A DNA stretch of 40,081 nt, from NCBI RefSeq assembly GCF_001295925.1, contig NZ_LJHQ01000067.1, positions 1 to 40,081 on the forward strand, read 5' to 3'. Both the position numbers and the translations under genes were made by a program. This document shows, piece after piece, positions 17,783-26,974 of the stretch (within the stretch, counting starts at the first letter, position 1; every line of letters begins with the position of its first letter). Below the pieces are notes generated by a model that searched no databases, was not told the DNA's origin, and worked only from the letters and a program-made list of their open reading frames with translations. This DNA comes from Allobosea sp. AAP35 (GTDB taxonomy: Bacteria; Pseudomonadota; Alphaproteobacteria; Rhizobiales; Beijerinckiaceae).

Positions 17783-18757
17783 ATGTCGCTGACCCGCCGC
17801 TCCACGCTCGGCCTGATGGCCGGTGCCGTTTTCGCCCCCTCGCTCGTGCAGGCGCAAAATTTTCCGACCAAGCCGATCACCCTCGTCGTGCCCTATCCGG
17901 CCGGCGGCCCGACGGATGCGATCGCGCGCTTCGTCGCGCAGGACCTCGCCGGATCGATCGGCCAGAATGTCATCGTCGACAACCGCGCCGGTGCTTCGGG
18001 TGCCGTCGGCACGCGGGCCGTGGCCAAGGCCGAAGCCGATGGCCACACCATCATCTTCGGCAACAACCAGACGCATGGGAACAACATGTTCCTGCTCAAG
18101 GAGCCGGGCTATGACGCGGTCAAGGATTTCGCGCCCTTGGCCGGCGTCGGCGCCTTCGAGCACGCCTTCGTCGTGCGCAAGGATCTGCCGGTCAAGGACA
18201 TCAAGGAACTGATCGCGCTCGCCAAGGCTGATCCCGGCAAGCTCAATTACGGTTCGACCGGCGTCGGCTCCGGCTCGCATCTGGCGATGGAGCTGTTCAT
18301 GGCGCGCACCGGCATCAAGATGACGCATGTGCCCTTCCGTGGCGCAGCGCCGCTGGTCCAGGAGATCATCGGCGGGCGCATCGACATCGCCAATTCGACG
18401 CTGCCCAGCGTGCTCGAGCAGTTCAATGCCGGCACGCTTCGGGCGCTCGCTCTGGCGAGCCCGGAGCGCAATCCGCGCGCCAAGGACATTCCCACGCTGC
18501 GCGAGCAGGGTGTCAGCAATGCCGACGCCGATTCCTGGGCCGCCTTCTTTGCGCCCGCCGCGACGCCGGCCCCGGTGCTGGAGACGCTGTCGAAGGCGAT
18601 CCTGGCCTCGCTGGCCAAGCCGACCGTGAGCGAGGCGATCCTCAAGCTCGGCTTCACGATGAGGTTACGTGACCCGGCGGCGTTCAGGCCCTATCACCTC
18701 CAGGAAATCGCGATCTGGGAAAACATCATCAGGGAAGCCGGGGTCAAGCCCGAGTGA
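17783..18757 (+). CDS. Bug-family tripartite tricarboxylate transporter solute-binding protein
   Basis: Periplasmic binding protein of 324 residues. The leader MSLTRRSTLGLMAGAVFAPSLVQAQ has a twin-arginine-like start. The mature part has the Bug hallmark FPTKPITLVVPYPAGGPTDAIAR, then NRAGASGAVGTRAVAKAEADGHT and the ligand loop YGSTGVGSGSHLAMELF. Bug proteins bind carboxylates or amides for TctAB-type transporters, but no membrane subunits are nearby, which is frequent for the family. GGGAGGAAG (17767-17775) precedes the start. The substrate is unknown. The histidine-phosphatase gene follows after 18 bases. Confidence 0.9.
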   Translation: MSLTRRSTLGLMAGAVFAPSLVQAQNFPTKPITLVVPYPAGGPTDAIARFVAQDLAGSIGQNVIVDNRAGASGAVGTRAVAKAEADGHTIIFGNNQTHGNNMFLLKEPGYDAVKDFAPLAGVGAFEHAFVVRKDLPVKDIKELIALAKADPGKLNYGSTGVGSGSHLAMELFMARTGIKMTHVPFRGAAPLVQEIIGGRIDIANSTLPSVLEQFNAGTLRALALASPERNPRAKDIPTLREQGVSNADADSWAAFFAPAATPAPVLETLSKAILASLAKPTVSEAILKLGFTMRLRDPAAFRPYHLQEIAIWENIIREAGVKPE

Positions 18758-18775
18758 CCTGAGACGGGAGCGGGC

Positions 18776-19384
18776 ATGGGTGTGACGACGAGACGGCGCC
18801 TTCTCCCGCTGCTGGCCAGTCTCCCCTCCCTGGCCGGTCTTGCGCTCCTGTGCGGCCCCGCTCTGGCCATCGAGACGGACCGGGAGCGTCTCTGGTCGGC
18901 GCTCGCCACGCCCGGCCATGTCGTGCTGATGCGCCATGCCGATGCGCCGGGGGGCGGGGATCCGGCCGACTTCCGGATCGGCGATTGCGCCACGCAGCGC
19001 AATCTCGGCGAGCGCGGACGTGTCCAGGCTCGCCGGCTCGGCGACGAGTTTCGCCGGCGGGCGGTTCCCGTCGCGCTCGTCCTGACCAGCCAATGGTGCC
19101 GCGCGCGCGAAACGGCGGCGCTGATGGCCATCGGGCCCGTCGAGGACGAGGCGACCGCCCTGAATTCCTTCTTCGGCCGCCCCGGCGAACGCGACGCGGC
19201 GACGGTCGCGCTCCGGCGGCGGCTTGCGACCCTTCCGGCCGAGGCCGCGACGGTCGTGATGGTGACCCACCAGGTCAACATCACCGCGCTGACGGGGGTG
19301 TTTCCCGCCTCGGGCGAGATGGTCGTGCTCAAGCGCGACCCCCAAGGCGAATTCAGCACGCTCGGACGCCTGCCGCCGCCCTGA
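18776..19384 (+). CDS. Exported histidine phosphatase (phosphoglycerate mutase-like)
   Basis: A 202-residue protein with an N-terminal signal peptide (about 1-31, RRRLLPLLASLPSLAGLALLC...ALA). The catalytic motif is LMRHADAPG with R53-H54 (RHG type, here RHA), the second arginine is in SQWCRARETA, and the second catalytic histidine in MVTHQVNITALTG. This is the branch-2 pattern of small periplasmic phosphatases. It may share a transcript with the Bug-protein gene. The substrate is not predictable. Confidence 0.85.
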   Translation: MGVTTRRRLLPLLASLPSLAGLALLCGPALAIETDRERLWSALATPGHVVLMRHADAPGGGDPADFRIGDCATQRNLGERGRVQARRLGDEFRRRAVPVALVLTSQWCRARETAALMAIGPVEDEATALNSFFGRPGERDAATVALRRRLATLPAEAATVVMVTHQVNITALTGVFPASGEMVVLKRDPQGEFSTLGRLPPP

Positions 19385-19485
19385 AGCAGCCGGACAATCG
19401 CTCACTTCGGCGTGAGTGCCGCAACCCACCGGTGGCCCGCGCCGTTGTTCGTTTTTGCAGGGCGCCAGGCCCCGTTCGGGAGACG

Positions 19486-20619
19486 ATGATGCAACGGCAT
19501 AGCTATGCGATCGGGGTTGTGGTCTTTGCCGCGCTGCTCGCCGGTCAAACTCCGGCCCAGGCGCAGCAGACCTTCAAATCAAGCGCGGGGGACCTCACGG
19601 TCGAGACGGTGGCGAGCGGTCTCGAGAACCCCTGGGGCCTGGCTTTCCTGCCCGATGGTCGCATGCTGGTGACCGAGCGGCCCGGGCGGCTGCGCTTGGT
19701 CGGGACCGACGGCAAGCTGTCGCCGGCTCTGTCGGGCGTGCCCAACGTCGCTGCGCGCGGGCAGGGCGGTCTGCTCGATGTGGTGCTCGATCCGGGTTTC
19801 GCCCAGAACCGGATGATCTACCTCTCCTTTGCTGAGGCGCGGGCGGGCGGCAGCGGCACCAGCGTAGCCCGGGCCAGGCTCAATGAGCGCGGCACGGCGC
19901 TGGAGGGCGCGAAGGTGATCTTCCAGCAGATGCCGACGGTCAACAGCTCGATGCATTTCGGTTCGCGGCTGGTGTTCGACCGCAGCGGCGCGCTGTTTGT
20001 CACGGTCGGCGATCGCTACGGCCAGCGCGACCAGGCGCAGAACCCCGACAACCATATCGGCAAGGTCATGCGGATCTCTCCGGAAGGCGGTGCGGCTGCG
20101 GACAATCCGAAGCCTGCGGGTTGGCAGCCGGAAATCTGGTCGATCGGACACCGCAACGTGCAAGGCGCGGCGCTGCATCCGGAGAGCGGCCAGCTCTGGA
20201 TCGCCGATCATGGCGCGCGTGGCGGCGACGAAATCAACACGCCCAAGGCCGGCCGCAATTATGGCTGGCCGGTGATCAGCTTCGGCATCGACTATTCGGG
20301 TGCGAAGCTCGGCGAAGGCACGGCCAAGACGGGCATGGAGCAGCCGCTGTTCTATTGGGATCCGTCGATCGCGCCCTCGGGTGCGGCTTTCTACACCGGT
20401 CCGGTCTGGCCCGCTTGGAAGAACTCGCTCTTCGTCGGCGCGCTGGCCGGGCAGATGCTGGTGCGGCTGTCGACGCAGGGCGAGGCGGTCACCGGGCAGG
20501 AGCGGTTGCTCGCGGGTCTCGGCGAACGCATCCGTGATGTCCGGCAGGGGCCAGACGGGTTCATCTACCTGCTGAGCGATGATGGCGGGAAGGTGCTGCG
20601 GGTCAGGCCCGCGCGGTAG
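19486..20619 (+). CDS. PQQ-dependent aldose sugar dehydrogenase (YliI-like)
   Basis: Periplasmic six-bladed beta-propeller of 377 residues with a signal peptide ending near TPAQAQQ. Family segments: VASGLENPWGLAFLPDGRMLVTERPGRLRLV, GQGGLLDVVLDPGF, MHFGSRLVFD, the cofactor-region SIGHRNVQGAALHP, IADHGARGGDEIN, GRNYGWPVISFG and APSGAAFYTG. Homologues oxidise aldoses with PQQ and pass electrons to the respiratory chain. The start is ATG 19486 or 19489, after GGGAG. An open frame extends upstream to 18850 but overlaps the phosphatase gene in another phase and is not part of this protein. No PQQ synthesis genes are in the window. Confidence 0.88.
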   Translation: MMQRHSYAIGVVVFAALLAGQTPAQAQQTFKSSAGDLTVETVASGLENPWGLAFLPDGRMLVTERPGRLRLVGTDGKLSPALSGVPNVAARGQGGLLDVVLDPGFAQNRMIYLSFAEARAGGSGTSVARARLNERGTALEGAKVIFQQMPTVNSSMHFGSRLVFDRSGALFVTVGDRYGQRDQAQNPDNHIGKVMRISPEGGAAADNPKPAGWQPEIWSIGHRNVQGAALHPESGQLWIADHGARGGDEINTPKAGRNYGWPVISFGIDYSGAKLGEGTAKTGMEQPLFYWDPSIAPSGAAFYTGPVWPAWKNSLFVGALAGQMLVRLSTQGEAVTGQERLLAGLGERIRDVRQGPDGFIYLLSDDGGKVLRVRPAR

Positions 20620-20752
20620 GGATCGAGGTCGGCGCGAAGCGGCGACTGTATTTGCAGAGCGGGACGTGCGGGGCGGCGGGTCGCCAGACGCTCGTGTGCC
20701 GTTCGGAAACCTGCTACCGCGATTCCCGGCTCAGGGCTGGGAATTTCAGACG

Positions 20753-21742
20753 ATGCATGACGGCACTCTTTCAATCGGAATCATCGGCGCAGGCATCATG
20801 GGCGAGAGGCTGCTGAGCGCCATTCTCGACCAGTCACCCCCGCTGGTGAACGTCAGCGGGATCTTTGACCCGGCGCCGTCGGCCATGCAGCGCATGGCGG
20901 CGAGCTTCCCGCAGGTTCCGCGGCTGCCTGACGCCGCGTCGGTCATCGCCGCCAGCGACTGCGTCTATATCGCCTCGCCGCCAGCTTCCCATCTCGATCA
21001 TGCCCGCGCCGCCATCGTCGCCGGCAAAAGCGTGTTTTGCGAGAAGCCCCTGGCGGTCGATGTCGCCGACGCGCGGGCCTTCGTTGCAGAAGCCGGAGAC
21101 AGAGGGGCCGTCAACTTTCCCTTCGCCTCCTCGCTCGCGGTCGCGACGTTGATGGACTGGATCGCTCAGGGAGCCGTCGGTACAGCGTCGCGCGTGACGA
21201 TCGAGGTCGCCTTCGCGACCTGGCCGCGCTCCTGGCAGGCCGATGCGGCGGCCTGGCTGGACGGGCGGCAACAGGGCGGGTTCACCCGTGAGGTCGTGTC
21301 GCATTTCCTCTTCCTCAGCCGCAGGCTGCTCGGCCCCTTGCACGGTCTCTCCGCGAGCGCGGTGTTTCCGGAGGCCGGCACATCGGAGCGCTCGATTCAA
21401 GCGACGCTGGTGGCTGGCGACGTCCCGGTCGAACTCAAGGGCAACGTCGGCAGCACGGCGAAGGACGATCACAACATCTGGATGCTGGAAGGTGACCACG
21501 GTGCGGTCCGGCTCTGCGACTGGTCGGTCGCCGAACGCCGGCTGCCCGACGGGACATGGGAGCGCGCGGCCGGCACGCTGTCACAGGCGGAGGCGCGCCC
21601 GATCGCACTCCGGCGTCAGATCGAGGGCGTGGTTCGGCTCACGCGTGGCGAAGCGCATCACCTGGCGACCCTGGCTGAAGCCTTGAACGTTCAAGAGATC
21701 GTCGAGGCCATTCTTGCCGATGGCATGAGGGCTAAAGGGTAG
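20753..21742 (+). CDS. Gfo/Idh/MocA-family oxidoreductase
   Basis: A 329-residue NAD(P)-dependent dehydrogenase. The Rossmann part begins SIGIIGAGIMGERLLSAIL with the GxGxxG dinucleotide loop, followed by YIASPPASHLDHARAAIVAGKSVFCEKPLAVD, the diagnostic EKP motif with the catalytic lysine. The C-terminal alpha/beta domain includes GGFTREVVSHFLFLSRRLLG, where GG..REVVSH holds the substrate-binding histidine. The substrate is likely a sugar, inositol or related polyol but cannot be specified. The start at 20753 (MHDGTLSIGIIGAG) is supported by the fold; upstream sequence is not conserved-looking. Confidence 0.88.
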   Translation: MHDGTLSIGIIGAGIMGERLLSAILDQSPPLVNVSGIFDPAPSAMQRMAASFPQVPRLPDAASVIAASDCVYIASPPASHLDHARAAIVAGKSVFCEKPLAVDVADARAFVAEAGDRGAVNFPFASSLAVATLMDWIAQGAVGTASRVTIEVAFATWPRSWQADAAAWLDGRQQGGFTREVVSHFLFLSRRLLGPLHGLSASAVFPEAGTSERSIQATLVAGDVPVELKGNVGSTAKDDHNIWMLEGDHGAVRLCDWSVAERRLPDGTWERAAGTLSQAEARPIALRRQIEGVVRLTRGEAHHLATLAEALNVQEIVEAILADGMRAKG

Positions 21743-21755
21743 CCGAAGCCTGTCC

Positions 21756-22532
21756 TCAAACGATCTCCGCCAGCCGCGTGTCCTGCGACAAAACCAAGCA
21801 CCAATGCGGCTCGAAATCGGCGCCGAGCGGCCAGACGAAGTCCGCGAAGATTTCCAGCAGCCGGGTCTGGTAGCGCTCGAACCAGGCGCGCTGGCAGAGC
21901 ACGAACTTGGTCGCGCCGACGATCGTCTCGCGGTCGATGACGCAGAGCGGGACGATGTCGGGATTGGCCTCGAGATAGGCCTGAACGGCGACCATCAGCG
22001 TCGGGTAGCCGGGGTGCAGCATGTCGTCGAGCACGATCAGCCCGCCCTCGGCGAGGCAGGCGGTGGCCAGCGCCAGGTCCTTCGACAGGGCGGCGCGCGA
22101 ATGCTCCCCGTCGATATGGATAAAGCGGAGTTTTTCGCCTCCGGCATGGGCGAGGAGAGCGGCCGGCGCCATTGCGCCGGCATCCCCCTTGATTGTGCGG
22201 CGGCGCTCGGGCCCGATGCCGTGGCGGGCGCAATTGGCCTCGAAACGCTGTTCGACGGCAGCGTCGGGCCATGAAAAGATGTCGAGCGCTAACGCGATCT
22301 CGCCCTCATCGAGCGCATGGGCAAGCGCTATGAAGAAACGACCCTCGAAGGCGCCGATCTCCGCGATCGGCCCGCGAACGCCTTCTTGTGTCTGCAGCCG
22401 CAGCAGCCGCGCGCAGATGGCCGCAGCGAAGCGCGACGACATGCCGACGACGCGGCCATAGCCATCGGCCAGATAGGCCTCGACGGCGGGGTGGCCTGGG
22501 GAGGGGATGGTGGCTGTCATTGGTCCGTTCAT
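21756..22532 (-). CDS. Class I SAM-dependent methyltransferase
   Basis: A 258-residue protein with a Rossmann-like SAM-binding core: IAEIGAFEGRFFIALAHAL as motif I, ALDIFSWPDAAV as the acidic loop, FIHIDGEHSRAALSKDLALA as the DGxH motif of the Methyltransf_24 group, and GGLIVLDDMLHPGYP. That group includes methyltransferases linked to surface polysaccharides and cephalosporin-type hydroxylases. The start at 22532 (MNGPMTATIPSPGHP) has AGG just before it; ATG 22520 is an alternative. It is convergent with the oxidoreductase gene, 13 bases apart. Confidence 0.78.
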   Translation of the reverse strand: MNGPMTATIPSPGHPAVEAYLADGYGRVVGMSSRFAAAICARLLRLQTQEGVRGPIAEIGAFEGRFFIALAHALDEGEIALALDIFSWPDAAVEQRFEANCARHGIGPERRRTIKGDAGAMAPAALLAHAGGEKLRFIHIDGEHSRAALSKDLALATACLAEGGLIVLDDMLHPGYPTLMVAVQAYLEANPDIVPLCVIDRETIVGATKFVLCQRAWFERYQTRLLEIFADFVWPLGADFEPHWCLVLSQDTRLAEIV

Positions 22533-22723
22533 CCTGTGGTCGTTTCCCCGCCGCGCCTCGGCGCCCCTACCTACCGCAGCTTCATCGACAGGATCGGCCT
22601 GACAAGCAAGGGGTGTGTGCTTGTGTTCCTGCGCGCCGGGCCCGCTCGCAAAATCAATCATGGTTAACCTCCGTTAACCGCAGCGCCCTAGTTTCGCGTC
22701 ATTCATGCGATTCGGTGGAGACC

Positions 22724-23908
22724 ATGCGAAACCTCATCTTGGCCCTGCCCCTCGTCCTGATCGCTTCCGCCGCCTCGGCGCAGGGCGGTTTCCAATCGTG
22801 TCTGTCGGGCCTGCGCTCCGACGCGGCTGCCAAGGGCGTGTCCACCACGACCTTTGATCGTGCCATGGCCGGCGTCGAGCCGGACATGAAGGTGATCGAG
22901 GCGATGAACAACCAGCCGGAGTTCAAGACTCCGATCTGGGATTATCTCGGCACGCTGGTCGATGACGAGAAGGTCGCGGAAGGGCGCAACATGCTGCGCC
23001 AGCACGCCTCGACGCTGGCGGCGGCCGAGCGGCGTTTCGGTGTCGATCGCCATACCATCGCCGCCGTCTGGGGCGTGGAGAGCGATTTCGGCAAGGCGCG
23101 CGGCCGGATGCCGCTGGTGCAGGCGCTGTCGACCGGGGCGTGTCTGGCGCCGCGCCGCAACGCCTTCTTCAAGGGCGAACTGATCGCGACGCTGCAGATC
23201 ATCCAGCGCGGCGATGTCCGCCCGGAGCGGCTGTTTGGCTCCTGGGCCGGCGCCTTCGGCCACACGCAGTTCATTCCCTCGACCTATCTGCGGCTGGCTG
23301 TCGACGGCGATGGCGATGGGCGGCGCGATCTGGTCGATTCAATCCCCGACGCTTTGCACTCGACCGCCAATTTCATGGACAAGGCCGGCTGGGTCACCGG
23401 CGCGACCTGGGGCTACGAGGTGCGGGTGCCGCGCGGGTATGGGGGCCCGAGCGGGCGCAATCCCAAGCGGCCGCTCTCACACTGGGCCGGGCAGGGGATC
23501 GTGAAATTCGACGGCTCGGCGCTCGACGGCACGGGCAATGCCGGGCTCCTGATGCCGGCGGGGCGCAACGGCCCGGCCTTCCTCGTCTTCAAGAACTACG
23601 ACGCCGCCTACAGCTATAACGGCGCGGATTCCTACGCGCTCGCCATCTCGCTCCTGTCGGACCGGCTGCGGGGGCGGCCGGGCGTGCAGGGCGAGTGGCC
23701 GACCGACGATCTGCCGCTCTCGCGTGAGCAGCGCCGCGAACTCCAGCGCCTGCTGATCGCGCGCGGCTTCGATGTCGGCGAGCCTGATGGCGCGGTCGGC
23801 GCGCTGACGCGCGGCGCGATCAAGCAGATCGAGGCCAAGATCGGCATGCCGCAGACCGGCCGGCCCGGCGAGAAGGTGCTGCGGGCGCTCAAGAGCGGGC
23901 GGGTTTAG
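22724..23908 (+). CDS. MltB-type lytic murein transglycosylase
   Basis: Periplasmic enzyme that cleaves peptidoglycan strands to 1,6-anhydro-muropeptides. The protein is 394 residues with a signal peptide ending at SAASAQG. The SLT_2/MltB domain contains the catalytic glutamate E119 in AAVWGVESDFGKARG, plus RPERLFGSWAGAFGHTQFIPSTYL and DALHSTANFMDKAGW. The C-terminal 65 residues form a peptidoglycan-binding domain 1 (LSREQRRELQRLLIARGFDVGEPDGAVGALTRGAI). GGTGGAG precedes the ATG at 22724. Longer upstream frames are not real. It is divergent from the methyltransferase gene. Confidence 0.92.
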   Translation: MRNLILALPLVLIASAASAQGGFQSCLSGLRSDAAAKGVSTTTFDRAMAGVEPDMKVIEAMNNQPEFKTPIWDYLGTLVDDEKVAEGRNMLRQHASTLAAAERRFGVDRHTIAAVWGVESDFGKARGRMPLVQALSTGACLAPRRNAFFKGELIATLQIIQRGDVRPERLFGSWAGAFGHTQFIPSTYLRLAVDGDGDGRRDLVDSIPDALHSTANFMDKAGWVTGATWGYEVRVPRGYGGPSGRNPKRPLSHWAGQGIVKFDGSALDGTGNAGLLMPAGRNGPAFLVFKNYDAAYSYNGADSYALAISLLSDRLRGRPGVQGEWPTDDLPLSREQRRELQRLLIARGFDVGEPDGAVGALTRGAIKQIEAKIGMPQTGRPGEKVLRALKSGRV

Positions 23909-23915
23909 CCCCAAC

Positions 23916-23990
23916 GTCATGCTCGGGCTTGACCCGAGCATCTCCTGCGAGGGATTCTCGGGTCTGCGCTTCGCTTCGCCCGAGAATGAC
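23916..23990. repeat. Palindromic dispersed repeat E
   Basis: ATGCTCGGG (23919-23927) with CCCGAGCAT (23933-23941), and ATTCTCGGG (23954-23962) with CCCGAGAAT (23979-23987), bounded by GTCAT and ATGAC. It has the same two hairpins as repeat C in the opposite order. It lies between the transglycosylase and Rid genes. Confidence 0.8.
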
Positions 23991-23999
23991 AGACTCCCC

Positions 24000-24389
24000 A
24001 TGGCCCGCCGCCTGATCTCCACCGGTTCGCCCTTCGAGACCGCATACGGCTATTCGCGCGCGGTGATCGACGGGGATCTGGTGTTCGTGTCCGGAACGAC
24101 CGGCTATGACTATGTCACCATGACGCTGCCGGAGGATGCCGCCGAGCAGGCGCGCAACATCTTCCGCACGCTGGACGCCGTGCTGACCGAGGCCGGCTCG
24201 TCGCTCGCTCATGTGGTCCGGGCGCAGTATTTCGTCACAGACCGGACCCATTGCGCGCCGGTGCTCGCCGTCTGCGGCGAGGTGTTTCGCGAGATTCGCC
24301 CGGCGGCCGGTATCTATGTCGTCGCGGGGTTGCTTCAGCCTGAAATGAAGATCGAGATCGAGGTGACTGCGCGGCTGGCGCGGCCCTGA
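24000..24389 (+). CDS. Rid-family (YjgF/YER057c/UK114) protein
   Basis: A 129-residue protein of the Rid fold, normally a trimer. Recognisable parts: LVFVSGTTGYDY, PEDAAEQARNIFRTLDAVLTEAGSS, HVVRAQYFVTD and the C-terminal MKIEIEVTARL. RidA proper uses an arginine in the ARLPKD segment to deaminate enamines; the aligned segment here is AGLLQPE, with L111 in the arginine place, so 2-aminoacrylate deaminase activity is doubtful and it may belong to another Rid subfamily. The start ATG at 24000 follows repeat E by 10 bases. The frame reads back through the repeat, but that part is not protein-like. Confidence 0.85.
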   Translation: MARRLISTGSPFETAYGYSRAVIDGDLVFVSGTTGYDYVTMTLPEDAAEQARNIFRTLDAVLTEAGSSLAHVVRAQYFVTDRTHCAPVLAVCGEVFREIRPAAGIYVVAGLLQPEMKIEIEVTARLARP

Positions 24390-24474
24390 CATGGCGCGCG
24401 CGCCGCTTGCATGCAGGGGGCGTGCGCCCTAATCACCCGCCATTGCAGTTTCAAGAAACGGCGAGGCGACGACC

Positions 24475-25584
24475 ATGGCGACCCATAAGCTATTGATGCT
24501 CCCCGGCGACGGCATTGGCCCCGAGGTGATGGGCCAGGTCGAGACCATCGTCTCCTGGTTCGGCAAGCAGGGCCTGGCCTCTTTCGAAATCGAGAAGGGC
24601 CTGGTCGGCGGCTGCGCTTATGATGCCCACAAGCAGGCGATCTCGGAAGGCGACATGAAGCTCGCCCAGGAAGCCGACGCCGTGCTGTTTGGCGCTGTGG
24701 GCGGGCCGAAATGGGCCGATGTGCCCTATCAGCACCGTCCCGAGGCCGGCCTGCTGCGGCTGCGCAAGGATCTCGGGCTGTTTGCAAACTTACGCCCCGC
24801 GATCTGCTATCCGGCGCTGGCGTCCGCCTCCTCGCTCAAGCCGGAGGTCGTCGAGGGGCTCGACATCCTGATCGTGCGTGAACTCACCGGCGGCGTCTAT
24901 TTCGGCGAGCCCAAAGAGATTGTGACGCTGGAGGACGGCAGCAAGCGCGGCGTCGACACGCAAGTCTACACGACGCCGGAGATCGACCGAATCTGCCGCG
25001 TCGCCTTCGAGCTGGCGAGGACCCGCCGCAATAAGGTCTCCTCCGCCGAGAAGCACAATGTCATGAAGACCGGCGTGCTGTGGAAGCAGACGGTGACCGC
25101 CCTGCACGCCAAGGATTATGCCGATGTCGAGCTCGAGCATGTGCTCGCCGACAATTGCGCGATGCAGCTCGTGCGCTGGCCCAAGCAGTACGACGTCATC
25201 GTCACCGATAACCTCTTCGGCGATATCCTGTCGGATGTTGCGGCGATGCTGACCGGCTCGCTTGGCATGTTGCCCTCGGCGTCGCTTGGCGCGGAAGACC
25301 CTGCCACGGGCAAGCGCAAGGCGCTGTACGAGCCCGTCCATGGTTCCGCGCCCGACATCGCCGGCAAGGGGCTGGCCAACCCGATCGCGATGATCGGTTC
25401 CTTTGCCATGGCGCTGCGCTATTCGTTCGGGGCGATCGAGGCCGCCGACCGGCTGGAGGGCGCGATCGCCGATGTGCTGGGCTCCGGCACCCGCACCCAG
25501 GACATCGCAGCGCCCGGCGCCAACGCTGTCTCGACCACCGAGATGGGCCAGACGATCGTCAAGGCGCTGGAGGCGCGGGGCTGA
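24475..25584 (+). CDS. leuB: 3-isopropylmalate dehydrogenase
   Basis: Oxidatively decarboxylates 3-isopropylmalate to 2-oxoisocaproate in leucine synthesis, NAD and Mg/Mn dependent, cytosolic homodimer. The protein is 369 residues. Motifs: [41 protein letters not shown] with substrate arginines, [13 protein letters not shown], the metal site [28 protein letters not shown] and the NAD loop [17 protein letters not shown]. It stands alone; leuC and leuD, often close in Rhizobiales, are not in the window. Confidence 0.96.
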   Translation: MATHKLLMLPGDGIGPEVMGQVETIVSWFGKQGLASFEIEKGLVGGCAYDAHKQAISEGDMKLAQEADAVLFGAVGGPKWADVPYQHRPEAGLLRLRKDLGLFANLRPAICYPALASASSLKPEVVEGLDILIVRELTGGVYFGEPKEIVTLEDGSKRGVDTQVYTTPEIDRICRVAFELARTRRNKVSSAEKHNVMKTGVLWKQTVTALHAKDYADVELEHVLADNCAMQLVRWPKQYDVIVTDNLFGDILSDVAAMLTGSLGMLPSASLGAEDPATGKRKALYEPVHGSAPDIAGKGLANPIAMIGSFAMALRYSFGAIEAADRLEGAIADVLGSGTRTQDIAAPGANAVSTTEMGQTIVKALEARG

Positions 25585-25595
25585 TCACTGAGCTC

Positions 25596-25671
25596 GTCAT
25601 GGTCGGGCTTGACCCGACCATCTCAGGCAGCAATTTCGGGACGAGATGCTCGGGTCAAGCCCGAGCATGAC
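25596..25671. repeat. Palindromic dispersed repeat F
   Basis: ATGGTCGGG (25599-25607) with CCCGACCAT (25613-25621) and ATGCTCGGG (25646-25654) with CCCGAGCAT (25660-25668), bounded by GTCAT and ATGAC. It starts 12 bases after the leuB stop and may mark its transcript end. Confidence 0.8.
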
Positions 25672-25763
25672 GGCTGGTGCTCCACCTCTCCCCCTCGTGA
25701 ATTGCGCCTGGCGCTTGGCCATGCGCTAGACTGTCGGCATCCGAAACGGGGTTTATCCGTCCG

Positions 25764-26720
25764 ATGCTGATCAAGAACCGTCCTGCCTGGGCTCTGCCCG
25801 AGAGCCAGGCCACGCCCGAATCCATTTTCCTGAACCGCCGCGCCCTGATGGCCGGTGGCGCGGGGTTGATCGCCGGGGCGGCGCTCCCCGGCACGGCATC
25901 CGCGCAAGGCGCGGACCCGACGCTCGATCTCTATCCCGCGAAGAGAAACGAGACCTACACGCTCGACCGGCCGGTGACGCCCGAGGCGGATGCGGCGAGC
26001 TACAACAATTTCTACGAGTTTGGCACGTCGAAGGACATCGTCGCCGCCTCGAAGCGGCTGGTGACGCGGCCCTGGACGGTGGCGATCGACGGTATGGTCG
26101 AGAAGCCCTTCGAGATCGCCTTCGACGAGTTGGTCCGCAAGCTGCCGCTGGAAGAGCGGCTCTACCGCTTCCGCTGCGTCGAGGCCTGGTCGATGGCGGT
26201 GCCCTGGACCGGCATTCCGCTGAAGGCCTTCGTCGACTTCGCCAAGCCGCTCTCGGGCGCGAAATACATCCGCTTCGAGACCTTCCTCAATCCGCGCATG
26301 GCACCGGGCCAATCGGCCCGCTGGTATCCCTGGCCCTATACGGAGGGGCTGAGCATGGCGGAGGCGGCAAACGAGCTGCCGCTGCTGGTCACCGGCATCT
26401 ATGGCAAGCCGATCCCGACCCAGCATGGCGCGCCGCTGCGGCTGGTGGTGCCGTGGAAATACGGCTTCAAGTCGGTGAAATCGATCACCAAGATCAGCTT
26501 CGTGTCCGAACGGCCCAAGACCTTCTGGGAAGGGCTGCAGGCGGCCGAATACGGCTTCTGGGCCAATGTGAACCCGGAGGTCTCGCATCCGCGCTGGAGC
26601 CAGGCGAGCGAGCAGATCCTGGGCACGCGCGACCGCAAGCCGACGCTTTTGTACAATGGCTATGGCGAGCAGGTCGCCGGACTCTACAAGGGGATGACGG
26701 GCGAAAAGCTCTTCATGTGA
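25764..26720 (+). CDS. msrP: Protein-methionine-sulfoxide reductase, catalytic subunit MsrP
   Basis: Periplasmic molybdopterin enzyme that reduces methionine sulfoxide in oxidised envelope proteins. The protein is 318 residues. It has a twin-arginine leader (NRRALMAGGAGLIAG, cleaved near ASAQG), needed because the cofactor is inserted in the cytosol. The molybdenum-ligand cysteine is C138 in YRFRCVEAWSMAVPWTG. Other family segments are YNNFYEFGTSKDIV, RFETFLNPRMAPGQ, WPYTEGLSMAEAANEL and VVPWKYGFKSVKSI. Its usual haem membrane partner MsrQ is not adjacent; an FMN reductase gene follows 254 bases later. Confidence 0.94.
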   Translation: MLIKNRPAWALPESQATPESIFLNRRALMAGGAGLIAGAALPGTASAQGADPTLDLYPAKRNETYTLDRPVTPEADAASYNNFYEFGTSKDIVAASKRLVTRPWTVAIDGMVEKPFEIAFDELVRKLPLEERLYRFRCVEAWSMAVPWTGIPLKAFVDFAKPLSGAKYIRFETFLNPRMAPGQSARWYPWPYTEGLSMAEAANELPLLVTGIYGKPIPTQHGAPLRLVVPWKYGFKSVKSITKISFVSERPKTFWEGLQAAEYGFWANVNPEVSHPRWSQASEQILGTRDRKPTLLYNGYGEQVAGLYKGMTGEKLFM

Positions 26721-26974
26721 GGGCGCGGAGCCGTTTGTCGGCTGCGTCGCGGGAGCAGCAAAGCCATCCTGGTTTCGCGCGGCCGTCTGGATCGTTGCGC
26801 TGTGATGGCGATGACGGATATGGCCGCGCCATCTGCCCTCGGTGAGGGTAAGGTGCCTTGCCGCTGCCGATACGAGCGCGTTCGCCTCGGCCTGTCGGTG
26901 GACCCAAGGCTGGACCTGACGCGTTCCACTTTGGTCAAGCCTATCGTCAAACCCTTCACGCGAGGTTTCTTCCC

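Noticed and set aside
18850..20619. 589-codon frame suggesting a phosphatase-dehydrogenase fusion
   Set aside because: The first 212 codons are the wrong phase of the histidine phosphatase gene; the dehydrogenase signal peptide begins at 19486.
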